Positions 25,026 through 34,750 of a stretch of 64,000 nucleotides of DNA are shown piece after piece (within the stretch, counting starts at the first letter, position 1; each line of letters begins with the position of its first letter). A program made the position numbers and the translations under genes. Location of the stretch: contig CAVXVO010000005.1 in NCBI GenBank assembly GCA_963765295.1, forward strand, positions 372,001-436,000. The letters are read 5' to 3'. Source of the stretch: PALSA-612 sp963765295. GTDB lineage: Bacteria; Actinomycetota; Thermoleophilia; Gaiellales; Gaiellaceae. Under the pieces are notes generated by a model, which was not told the origin of the DNA, searched no databases, and saw nothing but the letters and a program-made list of their open reading frames with translations.

Positions 25026-26554
25026 GCTGCGTGCTCCTTGCCGCCGGCGCCGATCATCGCCAGGCCGAGTTCCTCCTCACCCACCGTCGGCAGGTACTCG
25101 CCGACGACCTGGCCCTCGTACATGACGAGGATCCGGTCCGAGAGGGAGAGGATCTCCTCCAGCTCGAGCGACGCGAGCAGGATCGCGCGACCCTCGTCGC
25201 GCTCGGCGACGAGCCGGCGGTGCACGTACTCGATCGCCCCGACGTCGAGGCCGCGGGTCGGCTGTGCGGCGATGAGCACCTTCGGATTGCGCGCCACCTC
25301 GCGCGCGACGACGACCTTCTGCTGGTTCCCTCCCGAGAGCCCACCGGCACGCGTCGTCGGCCCGCCCCCGCGGATGTCGAAGTCGGAGATCAGCCCTCCT
25401 GCCCGGTCGATCAATCGGCCCGGGAACAGCCAGCCGTGCTGCGAGTCCGGCGGGTAGCGGAAGTCGTGGAGCGCGATGTTCTCGGCGATCGTGAACTCGA
25501 GCACGAGCCCGCGACGCTGCCGGTCCTCGGGGATGTGGCCGACGCCGGCCTCGAGCATCGTCCGCGCAGAGCCCGAATACTTCTTGCCGGCCACGGTGAT
25601 CGTCCCGCTCTTCACGCCACGCAGACCCGTGATCGCCTCGATCAGCTCGGTCTGGCCGTTGCCGTCGACACCGGCGATCCCGAGGATCTCACCCGCCTTG
25701 ACCGAGAGCGAGACGCCGCGCACCTTCTCGATCTCGCGGTCGTCGAGGACGTGCAGGTCGTCGATCTCGAGCAGCGTCTCCCCCACTGTCGGCGGAGGCT
25801 TCTCGACCCGGAGGAGCACTTCGCGCCCGACCATCATCCGGGCCAGGCCCTCCTCGGTCGCGCCCTCCTTCGGCACGGTGCCGATCATCTTGCCCCGGCG
25901 CAGGACGCTGATCCGATCGGCGATGTCGAGCACCTCGTTCAGCTTGTGGCTGATGAAGATGATCGACATGCCCTCGGCCTTGAGCGACTTCAGGATCGCG
26001 AACAGCTCACTTGCCTCCTGCGGCGTCAGCACAGCGGTCGGCTCGTCGAGGATCAGGATGTCTGCGCGGCGGTAGAGCGCCTTGAGGATCTCGACTCGCT
26101 GCTGCTGGCCGACGGTGATGTTCTCGATTCGCGCGTCCGGGTCGATCTGGAAGCCGAAGGTCTTCGCGATCTCGCGCACCCGTTCTCGGGCGACGCCGTA
26201 GTCGAGGCCGATCCCGATCTCCGTCGGCTCGTTGCCGAGCACGATGTTCTCGGCGACCGTCATCACCGGGATCAGCATGAAGTGCTGGTGCACCATCCCG
26301 ATCCCCTGCGAGATCGCGTTCTTCGCCGACGTGAACGTCACCGGCTTGCCGCGGAGGCTGATCTCGCCCTCGTCGGGCCGGTAGAGCCCGTAGAGGATGT
26401 TCATCAGCGTCGACTTGCCGGCCCCGTTCTCGCCCAGGAGCGCGTGGACCTCTCCCTGCCGCAGGTCCAGGTCGATGTGGTCGTTCGCGAGCACGCCCGG
26501 GAACTGCTTCGTGATCCCGCGGAGCTCGAGGACGGGCGACGACGAGGCTTCCAT
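25022..26554 (-). CDS. Nucleoside-type ABC transporter ATP-binding protein (two ABC domains)
   Basis: A 510-residue duplicated ATPase (YufO/BmpE/RbsA-like). Domain 1 has Walker A GENGAGKST (about 38), the modified signature TVGQQQRVEILKAL and Walker B ILILDEPTAVL. Domain 2 has a degenerate Walker A (GVDGNGQTEL) and signature LSGGNQQKVVVAREV. Only one canonical ATP site pair is expected, as in sugar and nucleoside importers. TAGAAT lies 10 nt before the ATG, so the gene may be expressed apart from the binding-protein gene upstream. Confidence 0.93.
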   Translation of the reverse strand: MEASSSPVLELRGITKQFPGVLANDHIDLDLRQGEVHALLGENGAGKSTLMNILYGLYRPDEGEISLRGKPVTFTSAKNAISQGIGMVHQHFMLIPVMTVAENIVLGNEPTEIGIGLDYGVARERVREIAKTFGFQIDPDARIENITVGQQQRVEILKALYRRADILILDEPTAVLTPQEASELFAILKSLKAEGMSIIFISHKLNEVLDIADRISVLRRGKMIGTVPKEGATEEGLARMMVGREVLLRVEKPPPTVGETLLEIDDLHVLDDREIEKVRGVSLSVKAGEILGIAGVDGNGQTELIEAITGLRGVKSGTITVAGKKYSGSARTMLEAGVGHIPEDRQRRGLVLEFTIAENIALHDFRYPPDSQHGWLFPGRLIDRAGGLISDFDIRGGGPTTRAGGLSGGNQQKVVVAREVARNPKVLIAAQPTRGLDVGAIEYVHRRLVAERDEGRAILLASLELEEILSLSDRILVMYEGQVVGEYLPTVGEEELGLAMIGAGGKEHAA

Positions 26555-26598
26555 CGGTTGCGCGATTCTAGTGGCGCAGCGGCGAACGGATCCAGAAG

Positions 26599-26635
26599 AC
26601 GAGGAGGGCGGGTTCTCGATGCCCGCCCTCCTCGT
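26599..26635 (-). terminator. Strong hairpin between the binding-protein gene and the ATPase gene
   Basis: Fourteen perfectly paired bases, ACGAGGAGGGCGGG (26599-26612) with CCCGCCCTCCTCGT (26622-26635), and a 9-nt loop. A T-rich stretch (TCTTCT) follows on the minus strand. It probably ends or stabilises the binding-protein mRNA, keeping it more abundant than the transporter mRNA. Confidence 0.75.
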
Positions 26636-26654
26636 GGCAATCGGTGCTAGTGCT

Positions 26655-27702
26655 CTAGCAGTTCGGGTTCGGCGAGCACTGGGTCGGAGGCTTGATCGTG
26701 CCCTTCGCGATCTTCTTCGCGACTGCGAGCGTTGCCGTCACCTCTGCCTTCGGGACGGCCTTGTTGATCGTGCCGAGGCCGACGCCGCCGTTCGCAGCGT
26801 TCAGGACGATGTTGCCGCCGCCGAAGAACTTCTTCAGCTTGAACAGCCGGTAGATCGCGTCGTACACGCCGACGTCGACCTTCTTCTGCGCGCTGGTCAG
26901 GACCTTGCTGTTGACGAAGGACTGGTCGGAGTCGACGCCGATCCCCCAGACGTTCTTCTCCTTGGCCGCGTCGAGCGCGCCGAGGCCACAGCCGCCCGCC
27001 ACCTGGAACACGGCGACGGAGCCCTGGCTGATCTGGTTGAGCGCGACGCTCTTGCACTTGTCCTGCGCGACGAAGTCCTGCGAGTAGCCGTTCAGCGTCT
27101 TGACGCTCGGGTCGGCCGCCTTCGCGCCGGCCTGGTAGCCGGCGATGTAGCGGATCACGGCCGGAACCGGGATGCCGCCGACCGAGCTGACGGTGCTGCC
27201 GCCGAGCCGCTTGGCCTCGAGGCCGGCGAGGTAGCCGACCATGTAGCCGACCTGCTGCTCCTGCGAACACGATGCCCATGAAGTTCTTCGTGATGGGCGG
27301 GTTCGAGAAGTCGCCGACCGCGTTCATGTCGACGCCCGCGAACTTCGTGTTCGGGAACTTCGCCGCCATCTGCTTGATCGCGTCCTCCTGCAGGAAGCCG
27401 ACCCCGATCACGAGGTTGTAGCCCTGCTGGGCGAGCGACGACAGGTTCGGGATGTAGTCGGCGGAGCTGCTCGAGGTCAGAACGCGGCCCTGAATCTTGA
27501 GCTTCTTCTCGGCCCGCAGCAGGCCGACGTATGCGAGGTGGTTGAAGCCGCGGTCGTTGAGCCCGCCGATGTCAGTGACGAGCCCGACCTTGAACGTCGC
27601 GGCCTTCTTGTGTGATGCCGACGGAGCCGCGTAGCTTGCCGTGACGACGCCGAGCGCCAAGACGGCGAGCCCAGCTGTCGCCAGGATGATCCGTTTCTTC
27701 AC
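26655..27702 (-). CDS. BMP-family substrate-binding protein (frameshifted)
   Basis: The extracytoplasmic nucleoside-binding protein of the adjacent transporter (Med/BmpA/PnrA family). It has a signal peptide (KKRIILATAGLAVLALGVVTASYAA), then VGLVTDIGGLNDRGFNHLAYVG, VIGVGFLQEDAI and FAGVDM; there is no obvious lipobox Cys. The frame breaks at KNFMGIVFA: a second G in GCAGGAGCAG (27260-27261) shifts it. The next frame continues EQQVGYMVGYLAGLEAKRLGG to the stop at 26655. Length 1048 nt is 3n+1. GTG start follows AGGGAGGG (27713-27706). Confidence 0.88.
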
Positions 27703-27811
27703 GTGCCCTCCCTAGTTTGCTTAACCCCCACCAGTAGGACGAACCATGCTAACCCGAAGTTGGGATGCCTGTGAAGACTTACACGCCGCTTAAGGAGGCC
27801 GATCGGGCGCG

Positions 27812-29324
27812 TCACGATTCGGGTGGAAACCGCCGTGGAACGGGCGCATTGCCGACACCGAAGGCCGTGATCGACCCCCCCGTGTCGCCGACCACGATCT
27901 GGCCGTCGCCGAAGGCGGGCGGCGCATACTCGCTGTCCGTGACGGATGCCGACCAGAGCACGCGTCCCGACCCCGCGTCGAGCGCGAAGATGCCCGGCTC
28001 GTTGCCGCCGGCCACCAGGACGAGATCGGCGACGAGGAGCGGCGGCGGCTTCGGCCCATCGCCGACGTCACCTGCCGTCCACGTCGGCTCGGTCGGCAGC
28101 GCGCAGCCCGGACCGACCGCGAACGCCTCGACGGTTGCGAAGTGGGTGACGGTGCCCTCGGGGTCGTAGGAGCGTGCGTCGGCGACGAAGAACGCGTTCA
28201 GCTGCGCCGAGTAGCTCGGCTCGCCGACGAACGGGTTGTTCAGGTCGTCGGGCCCGGCGCGGAAGCTCCAGATCGGGCCGGTCGCCAGCGAGTCGCGGCG
28301 GTAGACGTAGACGAAGCCGTTCTTCGAGTTGACGGCCGCCAACGGCGGGCAGCCGGGCGGCTGGAAGAGCACCGGGGTCGAGCCGAAGTCGTCGTCCACG
28401 ACCTCTCCCGGGACGTCGGTAGGCCGATCCGCGGCGAGGACATCGAGGGACGGTGTGAGCTGGACGACCGTCTCGCCGTAGCCGGCGTCCTCACGAATGC
28501 AGCCGCAGCCGGGGTCGAAGACCGACGAGTTGCCGGTCGAGGTCCAGAGGTCGCCGGTGAGGGGATCGATCGACGCTCCGCCGAAGCCCCAGATTCCGCC
28601 CATGTTCGCCGGGCCCGAGACCACGTCGAACGTCTGGGCGACGGTATGGCTGTCGGCGTCGACGGCAACCAGGCGCCCATCCGCGAGGAGACCGTCGAAG
28701 CCCGGCTCGTCGCAGTAGCTCGCCACCGGGACGTAGACGTCGTTTCCGGCCATGGACAGCCCGCCCCAGACGAGCTCGCCGCTCGTCTCCGAGACGACTT
28801 GCACCGGCCAGCCGGAAGCCGTGTCGCCGGTCGCGAGATCGAGCGCGTACAGGAGCCCGGTCGCCCCGATGACGTAGAGGCGGCCCCGGGCGCGGTCGAT
28901 GACGCCGGTCGACACGATCCCGTAGGTGCTGTCGACTCCCGCCTGCGACTCGTCACAGGAGGACAGCATCGTCCCGAGCGACCGTTGCCAGAGCACGGCT
29001 CCGCTTGTTGCGGACAGCGCGTACACGGAGCCCGCCTGCGTCGCGGCGTAGAAGACGCCACCATGCTCCCCGGGCACGATCGGGCCGTCGACGAAGAGCG
29101 GCGAGGCGATCACCGACCCGTCCAGCGCGGTGCTCCAGCGGGTGTGGAGACGGGTCGCATCTGCCGCGTCGATCCGTCCCGCCGCGGCTGCGGCTGCCGG
29201 CACATCGTTCGTGACCTGCGCATCGCCGCCGTACCGCGGCCAGTCGCCCGCGTACGCCCCCGACGCGAGGGGTGGCGGCGACGGCGAGCAGGAGTGCTGA
29301 CGTGAGGGCGAGGCGCAGGACCAT
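27812..29324 (-). CDS. Secreted PQQ-repeat beta-propeller protein (frameshifted in the signal region)
   Basis: About 504 residues of quinoprotein-dehydrogenase-like propeller with repeated 'G.vyAl.a.tG..lW' blades (for example AGSVYALSATSGAVLWQRSLG and GIFALDAGSGRVLWSASV). No catalytic Ca/PQQ Asp-Glu set was confirmed, so it may be structural or a non-quinone dehydrogenase. ATG at 29324 opens a signal peptide (MVLRLALTSALLLAVAATP). A G5 run (CCCCC at 29257-29261 on plus) holds one base too many. With four G, the frame reads GAYAGDWPRYGGDAQVTND, the usual propeller N-terminus. It follows ftsK. Confidence 0.82.
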
Positions 29325-29380
29325 GCGGATACGACTGACCAAGGATGGCGGATTGCGCGTGTCGCCGTGCGCGGAGGCGG

Positions 29381-31601
29381 CTAGGACGAGCGGTCGAGCT
29401 CGGCCTCGCCGACCAGCACACGGCGTGGCTTCGAGCCCTCGTAGCCCGAGATGATGCCGCGCCGCTCGAGCATGTCGATCAGGCGCCCGGCACGCGTGTA
29501 GCCGACGCGAAGGCGCCGCTGGATCAACGAGACGGAGGCGGTCTGGGTCTGGACGACGATCTCGATCGCCTTCTCGAGCAGCGGGTCCTCGTCGGGGTCG
29601 AACTCGCCGCCGTCGGCGTCGTCCTCGGACGGCTCCGGCTCCGGCGGGACGAGCAGCGACTCGTCGAGCTCCTGCGGGCGCTGGGCCCGGCACTGCTCGA
29701 CCACGAGCGCGATCTCCTCCTCGCTCACGTATGCACCCTGGAGGCGCTGCAGGCGCGACGTGCCGAGCGGTTTGAAGAGCATGTCGCCCTGGCCGAGCAG
29801 CGATTCGGCGCCCGACTGGTCGAGGATCACGCGGGAGTCGGTCTGGCTCGAGACGGCGAACGCGATCCGGCTCGGCACGTTGGCCTTGATCATCCCCGTG
29901 ATCACGTCCACGGACGGGCGCTGCGTCGCCAGGACGAGGTGGATGCCGACCGCGCGCGACTTCTGCGCCAGCCGGATCACGGCGTCCTCGACCTCCTGCG
30001 GCGAGATCATCATCAGGTCGGCGAGCTCGTCGATGACGACGAGCAGGTACGGCAGCGTCTCGATGCCGCGGGCGCGCAGCGAGCGGTTGAGCTCCGGGAG
30101 GCTCCGGGCGCGCATGAGGCTCATGCGCTCGTAGCGGCGCTCCATCTCCCCCACGACGTTGATCAGCGCGGCCGCGGCCTGCTTGGGGCTGGACACGACC
30201 GAGCGTGAGCAGGTGCGGGATCGACTCGTAGAACCCGAGCTCGATGCGCTTCGGGTCGATCATGATCATCCGCACCTCGTCGGGCGTGGAGCGGAGCAGG
30301 ATCGAGGTCAGCATGGTGTTCAGGCAGCCCGACTTGCCCGAGCCCGTCGTCCCTGCGATCAGCAGATGAGGCATCCGTGCGAGGTCGGTCCAGATCGCGT
30401 TCCCGGAGATGTCCTTGCCGAGCCACACCGCCAGCGGGCTGGCCGCGGTGGGCAGGTCGTCGAAGACGTCGCCGAGCGTGACCAGGTTCGGCGAGGTGTT
30501 CGGGACCTCGACGCCGACCGCCTGCTTGCCGGGAATCGGCGCGAGGATGCGGATCTCCGTCGTCGCGAGGGCATACGAGAGGTCGTCCTTGAGACCGGCG
30601 ACCTTCGAGACCTTCGTCCCGGCCGCGAGCTGCAGCTCGTAGCGCGTCACGCGCGGGCCCGAGATCTCGCCGACCACGGTCGCCTGGACGCCGAAGTTCG
30701 CGAGCGTGCGGACGAGGAGCTCGGACGTGCGGGCGTTCTGCTCGGCCGAGGAGCCGTCAACCGGCTTCGACCGGCGCAGGATCGCCCGGTCCGGCAGGCG
30801 GTACTCGGGCGGCGGAGCGTCGGCGGCGTCGAAGAGCGAACCCTGCGTGTCCTCGGCGATGTCCGGCCGAGACATGTCGACGAGCAACGGCGCGGGCGCG
30901 TACGCGTTCTCCTCGGACGAGACGAGGTCCGGATAGTCCTCGACGACGTCCACGAGCGGCGGTGCGGGGCCTGCCGCCGGCTCGTCAGCGCCGAGCAACA
31001 GACTGCTGCTCGGCTCCGGGAGGGGGCGTTCGGGGCGCTCGAGGCGCCGGCGGGCCGAGCTGCCGGCGACGCGAACCGCGTGGTGCGAGCGGCGGAGGAT
31101 CGCGCCGACGGAGGCGCCGGTCAGGAGCAGGACGCCCGCGAGGAGCGTGAAGGCGCCGAGCACGGCGAGGCCGGTCGAGCCGATCGCATGGCCGAGTGAG
31201 TCGTCGAGGCCCTTCCCGAAGTACCCGCCGTGGGTGCGCCCGAGCACCAAGCCGAGCCCGAGCGCGGTCGCGATCAGGCCGATCCGGAAGGGGCGGAAGT
31301 CGACGAGCTTGCTGCGGGCGAGTATGAGCGCACCGAGGGCGACGAGCGCGACGGGAACGATGTACGCAGCCGCACCGACGACGTCGCGGAGGCCGTTCGC
31401 GAGCCAGCCGCCGGCGGAGCCGCCGTTCCAGCTCCCGTAGAGGACCGCGCCGAAGAAGACGCCGAAGGCGACGAGGGCAAGTGCGAAGAGCTCGGCCCGG
31501 TGGTGGCTCGCAACCTGGCTCTTGCGCGCCGGCGCGCGCTTCTTGCGGATCCGTGCAGGCGTCCGCGGGCGCAGCTTCGTCGGCCGCTTCTTGCGCGCCA
31601 T
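29381..31601 (-). CDS. ftsK: DNA translocase FtsK/SpoIIIE (frameshifted)
   Basis: About 740 residues. A basic N-terminus, four membrane helices (about 35-165), an acidic linker and a RecA-like motor: Walker A AGTTGSGKSGCLN, then DPKRIELGFYESIPHLLT. At 30199-30200 one extra base shifts the frame. The second frame continues SSPKQAAAALINVVGEMERR, Walker B LLVVIDELADLMM and the gamma winged helix (SVSLIQRRLRVGYTRAGRLIDMLE) to the stop. The protein segregates chromosome termini at the septum and is expected to be intact, so the shift is probably an assembly error. Confidence 0.9.
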
Positions 31602-31626
31602 GGCGCGGACTTCGACGCGTGCGGCG

Positions 31627-32440
31627 CTAGCCCTTTCCGAGCATCCGTTCGAAGACGCCCGGCTCGACCGATCCCTCGGGCATCTCCCACTCCGCCGGGT
31701 AGAAGAAGACGAGCTCCTCGAAGCCGGCGTCCTGCCAGCGGCCGACGACGTCCGCGAAGGCCTCGTCGGAGCGCCACGGCGTCTCGCCGTTGAACGGGTA
31801 GCCGATCAGGGCCGAGCGGATCACCGTCCGCCCCGTCTCGGCGCAGAGTTCGTCCAGCCGGGCGTTGTCCTCGCGTCCGCCCTGGACGGCTTCTTCCGGG
31901 CCGATGCCGAAGCCGCCGTACGTGTTCCAGCGCACGGCGTGCCGGGCGGAGAGCCCGAGGATCGTCTTGCCGCGGCCGGCGATCGTCAGCGGGATCTCCC
32001 GCTTGGGCTCGAAGCCGTCGTAGGCGAGCATCTCGAGCAGCCGCTCGACCCAGACGGCGAAGGCAGCTGCCCGCTCCCTGGGGCTCGCCATCCGGCACCT
32101 CTGCGGCGCGGTGGTCGAACGCGGACCCGCCGGAGCCGATCCCGAGCTCGAGGCGGCCGCCGGACAGCTCGGCCACCGTCAAGGCGGTGCGCGCGAGGAC
32201 GGCAGGGTTCCGGAACGTCATCGGGCTGACGAGCGGCCCGATTCGCGGCGCGGACGTGACGTGTGCGAGCGCCGTCAGGCAGCTCCACGCCTCGAACCAC
32301 GGCTGGTCCCGCGTGAACGCGTCGCTCCCGAGATGGTCCGCGACCCAGATCGTCTCGACGCCGAGCTCCTCGAGCCGCTGCCAGCGCTCGACCAGCTCGG
32401 CCCACGGCGCGTCCTGGAGTGTGATGACGCCGAACTTCAC
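31627..32440 (-). CDS. LLM-class flavin-dependent oxidoreductase-like protein (frameshifted)
   Basis: About 271 residues of luciferase-like (beta/alpha)8 fold. VKFGVITLQDAPWAELVERW, RLEELGVETIWVADH, RIGPLVSPMTFRNPAVLARTA and GRLELGIGSGG are typical of F420- or FMN-dependent LLM enzymes. One base too many at about 32084-32095 (CCGGATGGCG on the minus strand) breaks the frame; the next frame resumes SPRERAAAFAVWVERLLEMLAYDGF. Length 814 nt is 3n+1. GTG starts 2 nt after the nucleoside-hydrolase stop. Substrate and cofactor are unknown. Confidence 0.8.
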
Positions 32441-32442
32441 GG

Positions 32443-33372
32443 CTAGCCGAGCGATGCGAGCCGCTCGACGAGGAAGTCGACGAACCCCGGCGCGTCGATG
32501 TCGACGGCGACGTGGGCGTTCGGCTCCCAGTGCGCGCGGCCCCAGAGGTCGACGTACGTGCGGCCGCGCGACAGCTCGCCGCCGCAGTCGACGACGACGC
32601 CGCGGTCGGCAGTCTCCACGAGCCCCGGCCGGACGACGTGCGCGACGGCGACGGCGTCGTGCACGGGCGAGCCGTCCCAGCCGTACTGCTCCGAGTGGAA
32701 CTGCTGGTAGAAGCCGAACAGCTCGGCCACGAGCGTGCCGACGCGACCGGTCGCGGCGAGCCGCTGCGAGTCGGCGGGCCTGAACAGCGCCTTGTGCGTG
32801 ACGTCGAGCCCGACCATCGTCACGTCGATCCCGCTCGTGAAGACGCGCGACGCTGCCTCCGGATCCGCCCAGATGTTGAACTCGGCGGCCGGCGTGACGT
32901 TGCCCTCGGCGATCGCGCCTCCCATCAGGACGATCCGCTCGATCCCGTCCGCGACCTCCGGGTACCGGGCGAGGAGGAGCCCGATGTTCGTCAGCGGTCC
33001 GACCGGTATGACGGTCACGGGCCGCTCGCACGCGGTGATCCGCGCGGCGAGGAAGTCCACGGCATGCTCCGCCGCCGGCTCTGTCTGCGGTGACGGCAGC
33101 TCGGGACCGTCCATGCCGGTCTCGCCGTGGACGTAGGCGGCCACGTACGGCTCGCGCACGAGTGGCCGGGGCGCGCCGGCGGCCACGGGGATCTCTGTCC
33201 GGCCGACGAACTCGAGGATCTTGAGCGCGTTCACGGTCGTCTTCTCGAGCGTTTGGTTGCCGGCGACCGTGGTGATGCCGAGGAGCTCGACCTCGGGGCT
33301 CGCGAGCGCGAGCAGCAGCGCGATCGCGTCGTCGTGGCCCGGGTCGCAGTCGATGAGGATCGGAATGGTCAT
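32443..33372 (-). CDS. Nucleoside hydrolase (IU-NH family)
   Basis: A 309-residue enzyme that cleaves nucleosides to base and ribose. The Ca2+-binding motif DCDPGHDDAIAL lies at about 8-19. TVAGNQTLEKTT, VGPLTNI, MGGA and the C-terminal SPVHDAVAVAHVV with the second catalytic Asp/His are also present. ATG overlaps the rbsK stop (ATGA). With the ribokinase it would turn imported nucleosides into ribose-5-phosphate and free base. Confidence 0.94.
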   Translation of the reverse strand: MTIPILIDCDPGHDDAIALLLALASPEVELLGITTVAGNQTLEKTTVNALKILEFVGRTEIPVAAGAPRPLVREPYVAAYVHGETGMDGPELPSPQTEPAAEHAVDFLAARITACERPVTVIPVGPLTNIGLLLARYPEVADGIERIVLMGGAIAEGNVTPAAEFNIWADPEAASRVFTSGIDVTMVGLDVTHKALFRPADSQRLAATGRVGTLVAELFGFYQQFHSEQYGWDGSPVHDAVAVAHVVRPGLVETADRGVVVDCGGELSRGRTYVDLWGRAHWEPNAHVAVDIDAPGFVDFLVERLASLG

Positions 33373-34197
33373 GAGAGGATCTTGTCGATTTCCGCTGCGG
33401 TCGGGAGCGAGGGCTGCGCACCGGGTCGGGAGGCCGCGAGCGCTCCGGCCGCGCAGGCGCGACTGAGCGCCTCCTCGCGGGCGCGGCCCTCCGCGAGCGA
33501 GACGACGAGGCAGGCAGTGAAGGCGTCGCCCGCCGCGGTGCCGTCGACGGCCTCGACCGCCGGTGGCTCGGCCCGGGCAACCTCCTCCCCGTCCTCGAGC
33601 AGCACCGCCCCTTCTGCACCGAACGTGACGGCGACGAGCTTGCCGCGGTCGCCCGAGACCTCGTACTCGAGCCGGTTGACGACGAGCAGGTCGGGCTCGA
33701 CGTCGATCGGCCGGGCGGGCGCGGCGTTGAGGCAGAAGAAGCGCGCCTGACGCGCCGCGGCGTCGACCGCCTCGTCCGGGATCTCGAGCTGGCAGAGCAC
33801 CGCGTCGGCCTCGCCGACCGTCACGTCCGCGGCCGACAGGTAGGCATTGGCGCCCGGCGCGACGACGATCTGGTTCTCCCCGTCGTCGTCGACGAGGATC
33901 AGCGCGACACCCGTGTGGACGCCGGGCTCCTCGACCCAGCCGACGCCGTTCGTGTCGACGCCCGCCTCCTCGAGCCCCGCGAGGGCATCGTCGGCGAGAT
34001 CGTCGACCGCGACCATGCCGACGAAGCGCACGTCGGCGCCGAGCCGCGCCGCCGCGACTGCCTGGTTGGCGCCCTTGCCGCCCGGCACACGGGAGAAGTC
34101 GGCGCCGCTGACGGTCTCCCCCGGCCCGCGGCAGCCGCTCGCAGCGGGCCACCAGATCCAGGTTCACGGAGCCGACGACGACGATGCGAGGCGTCAA
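33369..34197 (-). CDS. rbsK: Ribokinase (PfkB family, frameshifted)
   Basis: About 276 residues. N-terminal VVVGSVNLDLVARCERLPRAGE, PGGKGANQAVAAARLGADV, and the PfkB signature 2 with catalytic base DGTAAGDAFTACL (Asp about 238). A G5 run (34118-34122) has one base too many; with four G the sequence reads GETVSGADFSRVPGGKGAN. TTG start lies directly after the preceding gene's stop. It phosphorylates ribose released by the adjacent nucleoside hydrolase. Confidence 0.9.
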
Positions 34198-34746
34198 CTA
34201 CGCCGCGAGCGCTCGCAGGTCGTCCACGGCCTGGCCGAGCAGGTTCTCGCGCAGGTCGAACAGGCCGGCCCAGAGCGAGCCGGTGTCGGGAGGCGAGCCC
34301 ATGCGGGACGCGTCCGCGAGGCCCTCGAGCGCTCGCACGAGCACGGCCAGCTCGAGGTACGCCTGCGCCACGCGCGTCGCCGAGATCCTGACGCCGGCGC
34401 GATCCAGCACGTCGTCCCATTCGCGCAGCTCGCCCGCACCGGGGCCTCCGTACCACGACCGGCCCTCCGCGATCTCGGGCTCGAGCTCGAGCAGGTAGCG
34501 AGACAGCGGCCGGTCGAGCCCCGCGAGCGCCGTCTCCGCGCGATCCGCGGCCCGCCGCAGCGCCGCCTGCCGCCGGCCGGGTGTGCACGGGTCGGCGTCG
34601 CCGCGCGCCCACCGCTCGAGCAGACGGCAGAACGCGAGCGCCGCAGCCTCGCACGCACGGAGTTGCCCGACGAGCCTCCGCGCGGTCTCTTCGCGCCGGG
34701 CGTGCTCGTACAGCGCGTCGGCCCAGTCGCGGGTGACCGTCGACAC
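34198..34746 (-). CDS. Hypothetical helical protein between rnj and rbsK
   Basis: A 182-residue, Arg- and Ala-rich, predicted all-helical cytoplasmic protein of unknown family. No catalytic motif is seen. GTG start is 4 nt after the RNase J stop, and its own stop abuts the rbsK TTG, so it is part of the rnj-to-ftsK operon. Tight spacing and unbroken frame argue that it is real. Confidence 0.7.
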   Translation of the reverse strand: MSTVTRDWADALYEHARREETARRLVGQLRACEAAALAFCRLLERWARGDADPCTPGRRQAALRRAADRAETALAGLDRPLSRYLLELEPEIAEGRSWYGGPGAGELREWDDVLDRAGVRISATRVAQAYLELAVLVRALEGLADASRMGSPPDTGSLWAGLFDLRENLLGQAVDDLRALAA

Positions 34747-34750
34747 GGCC

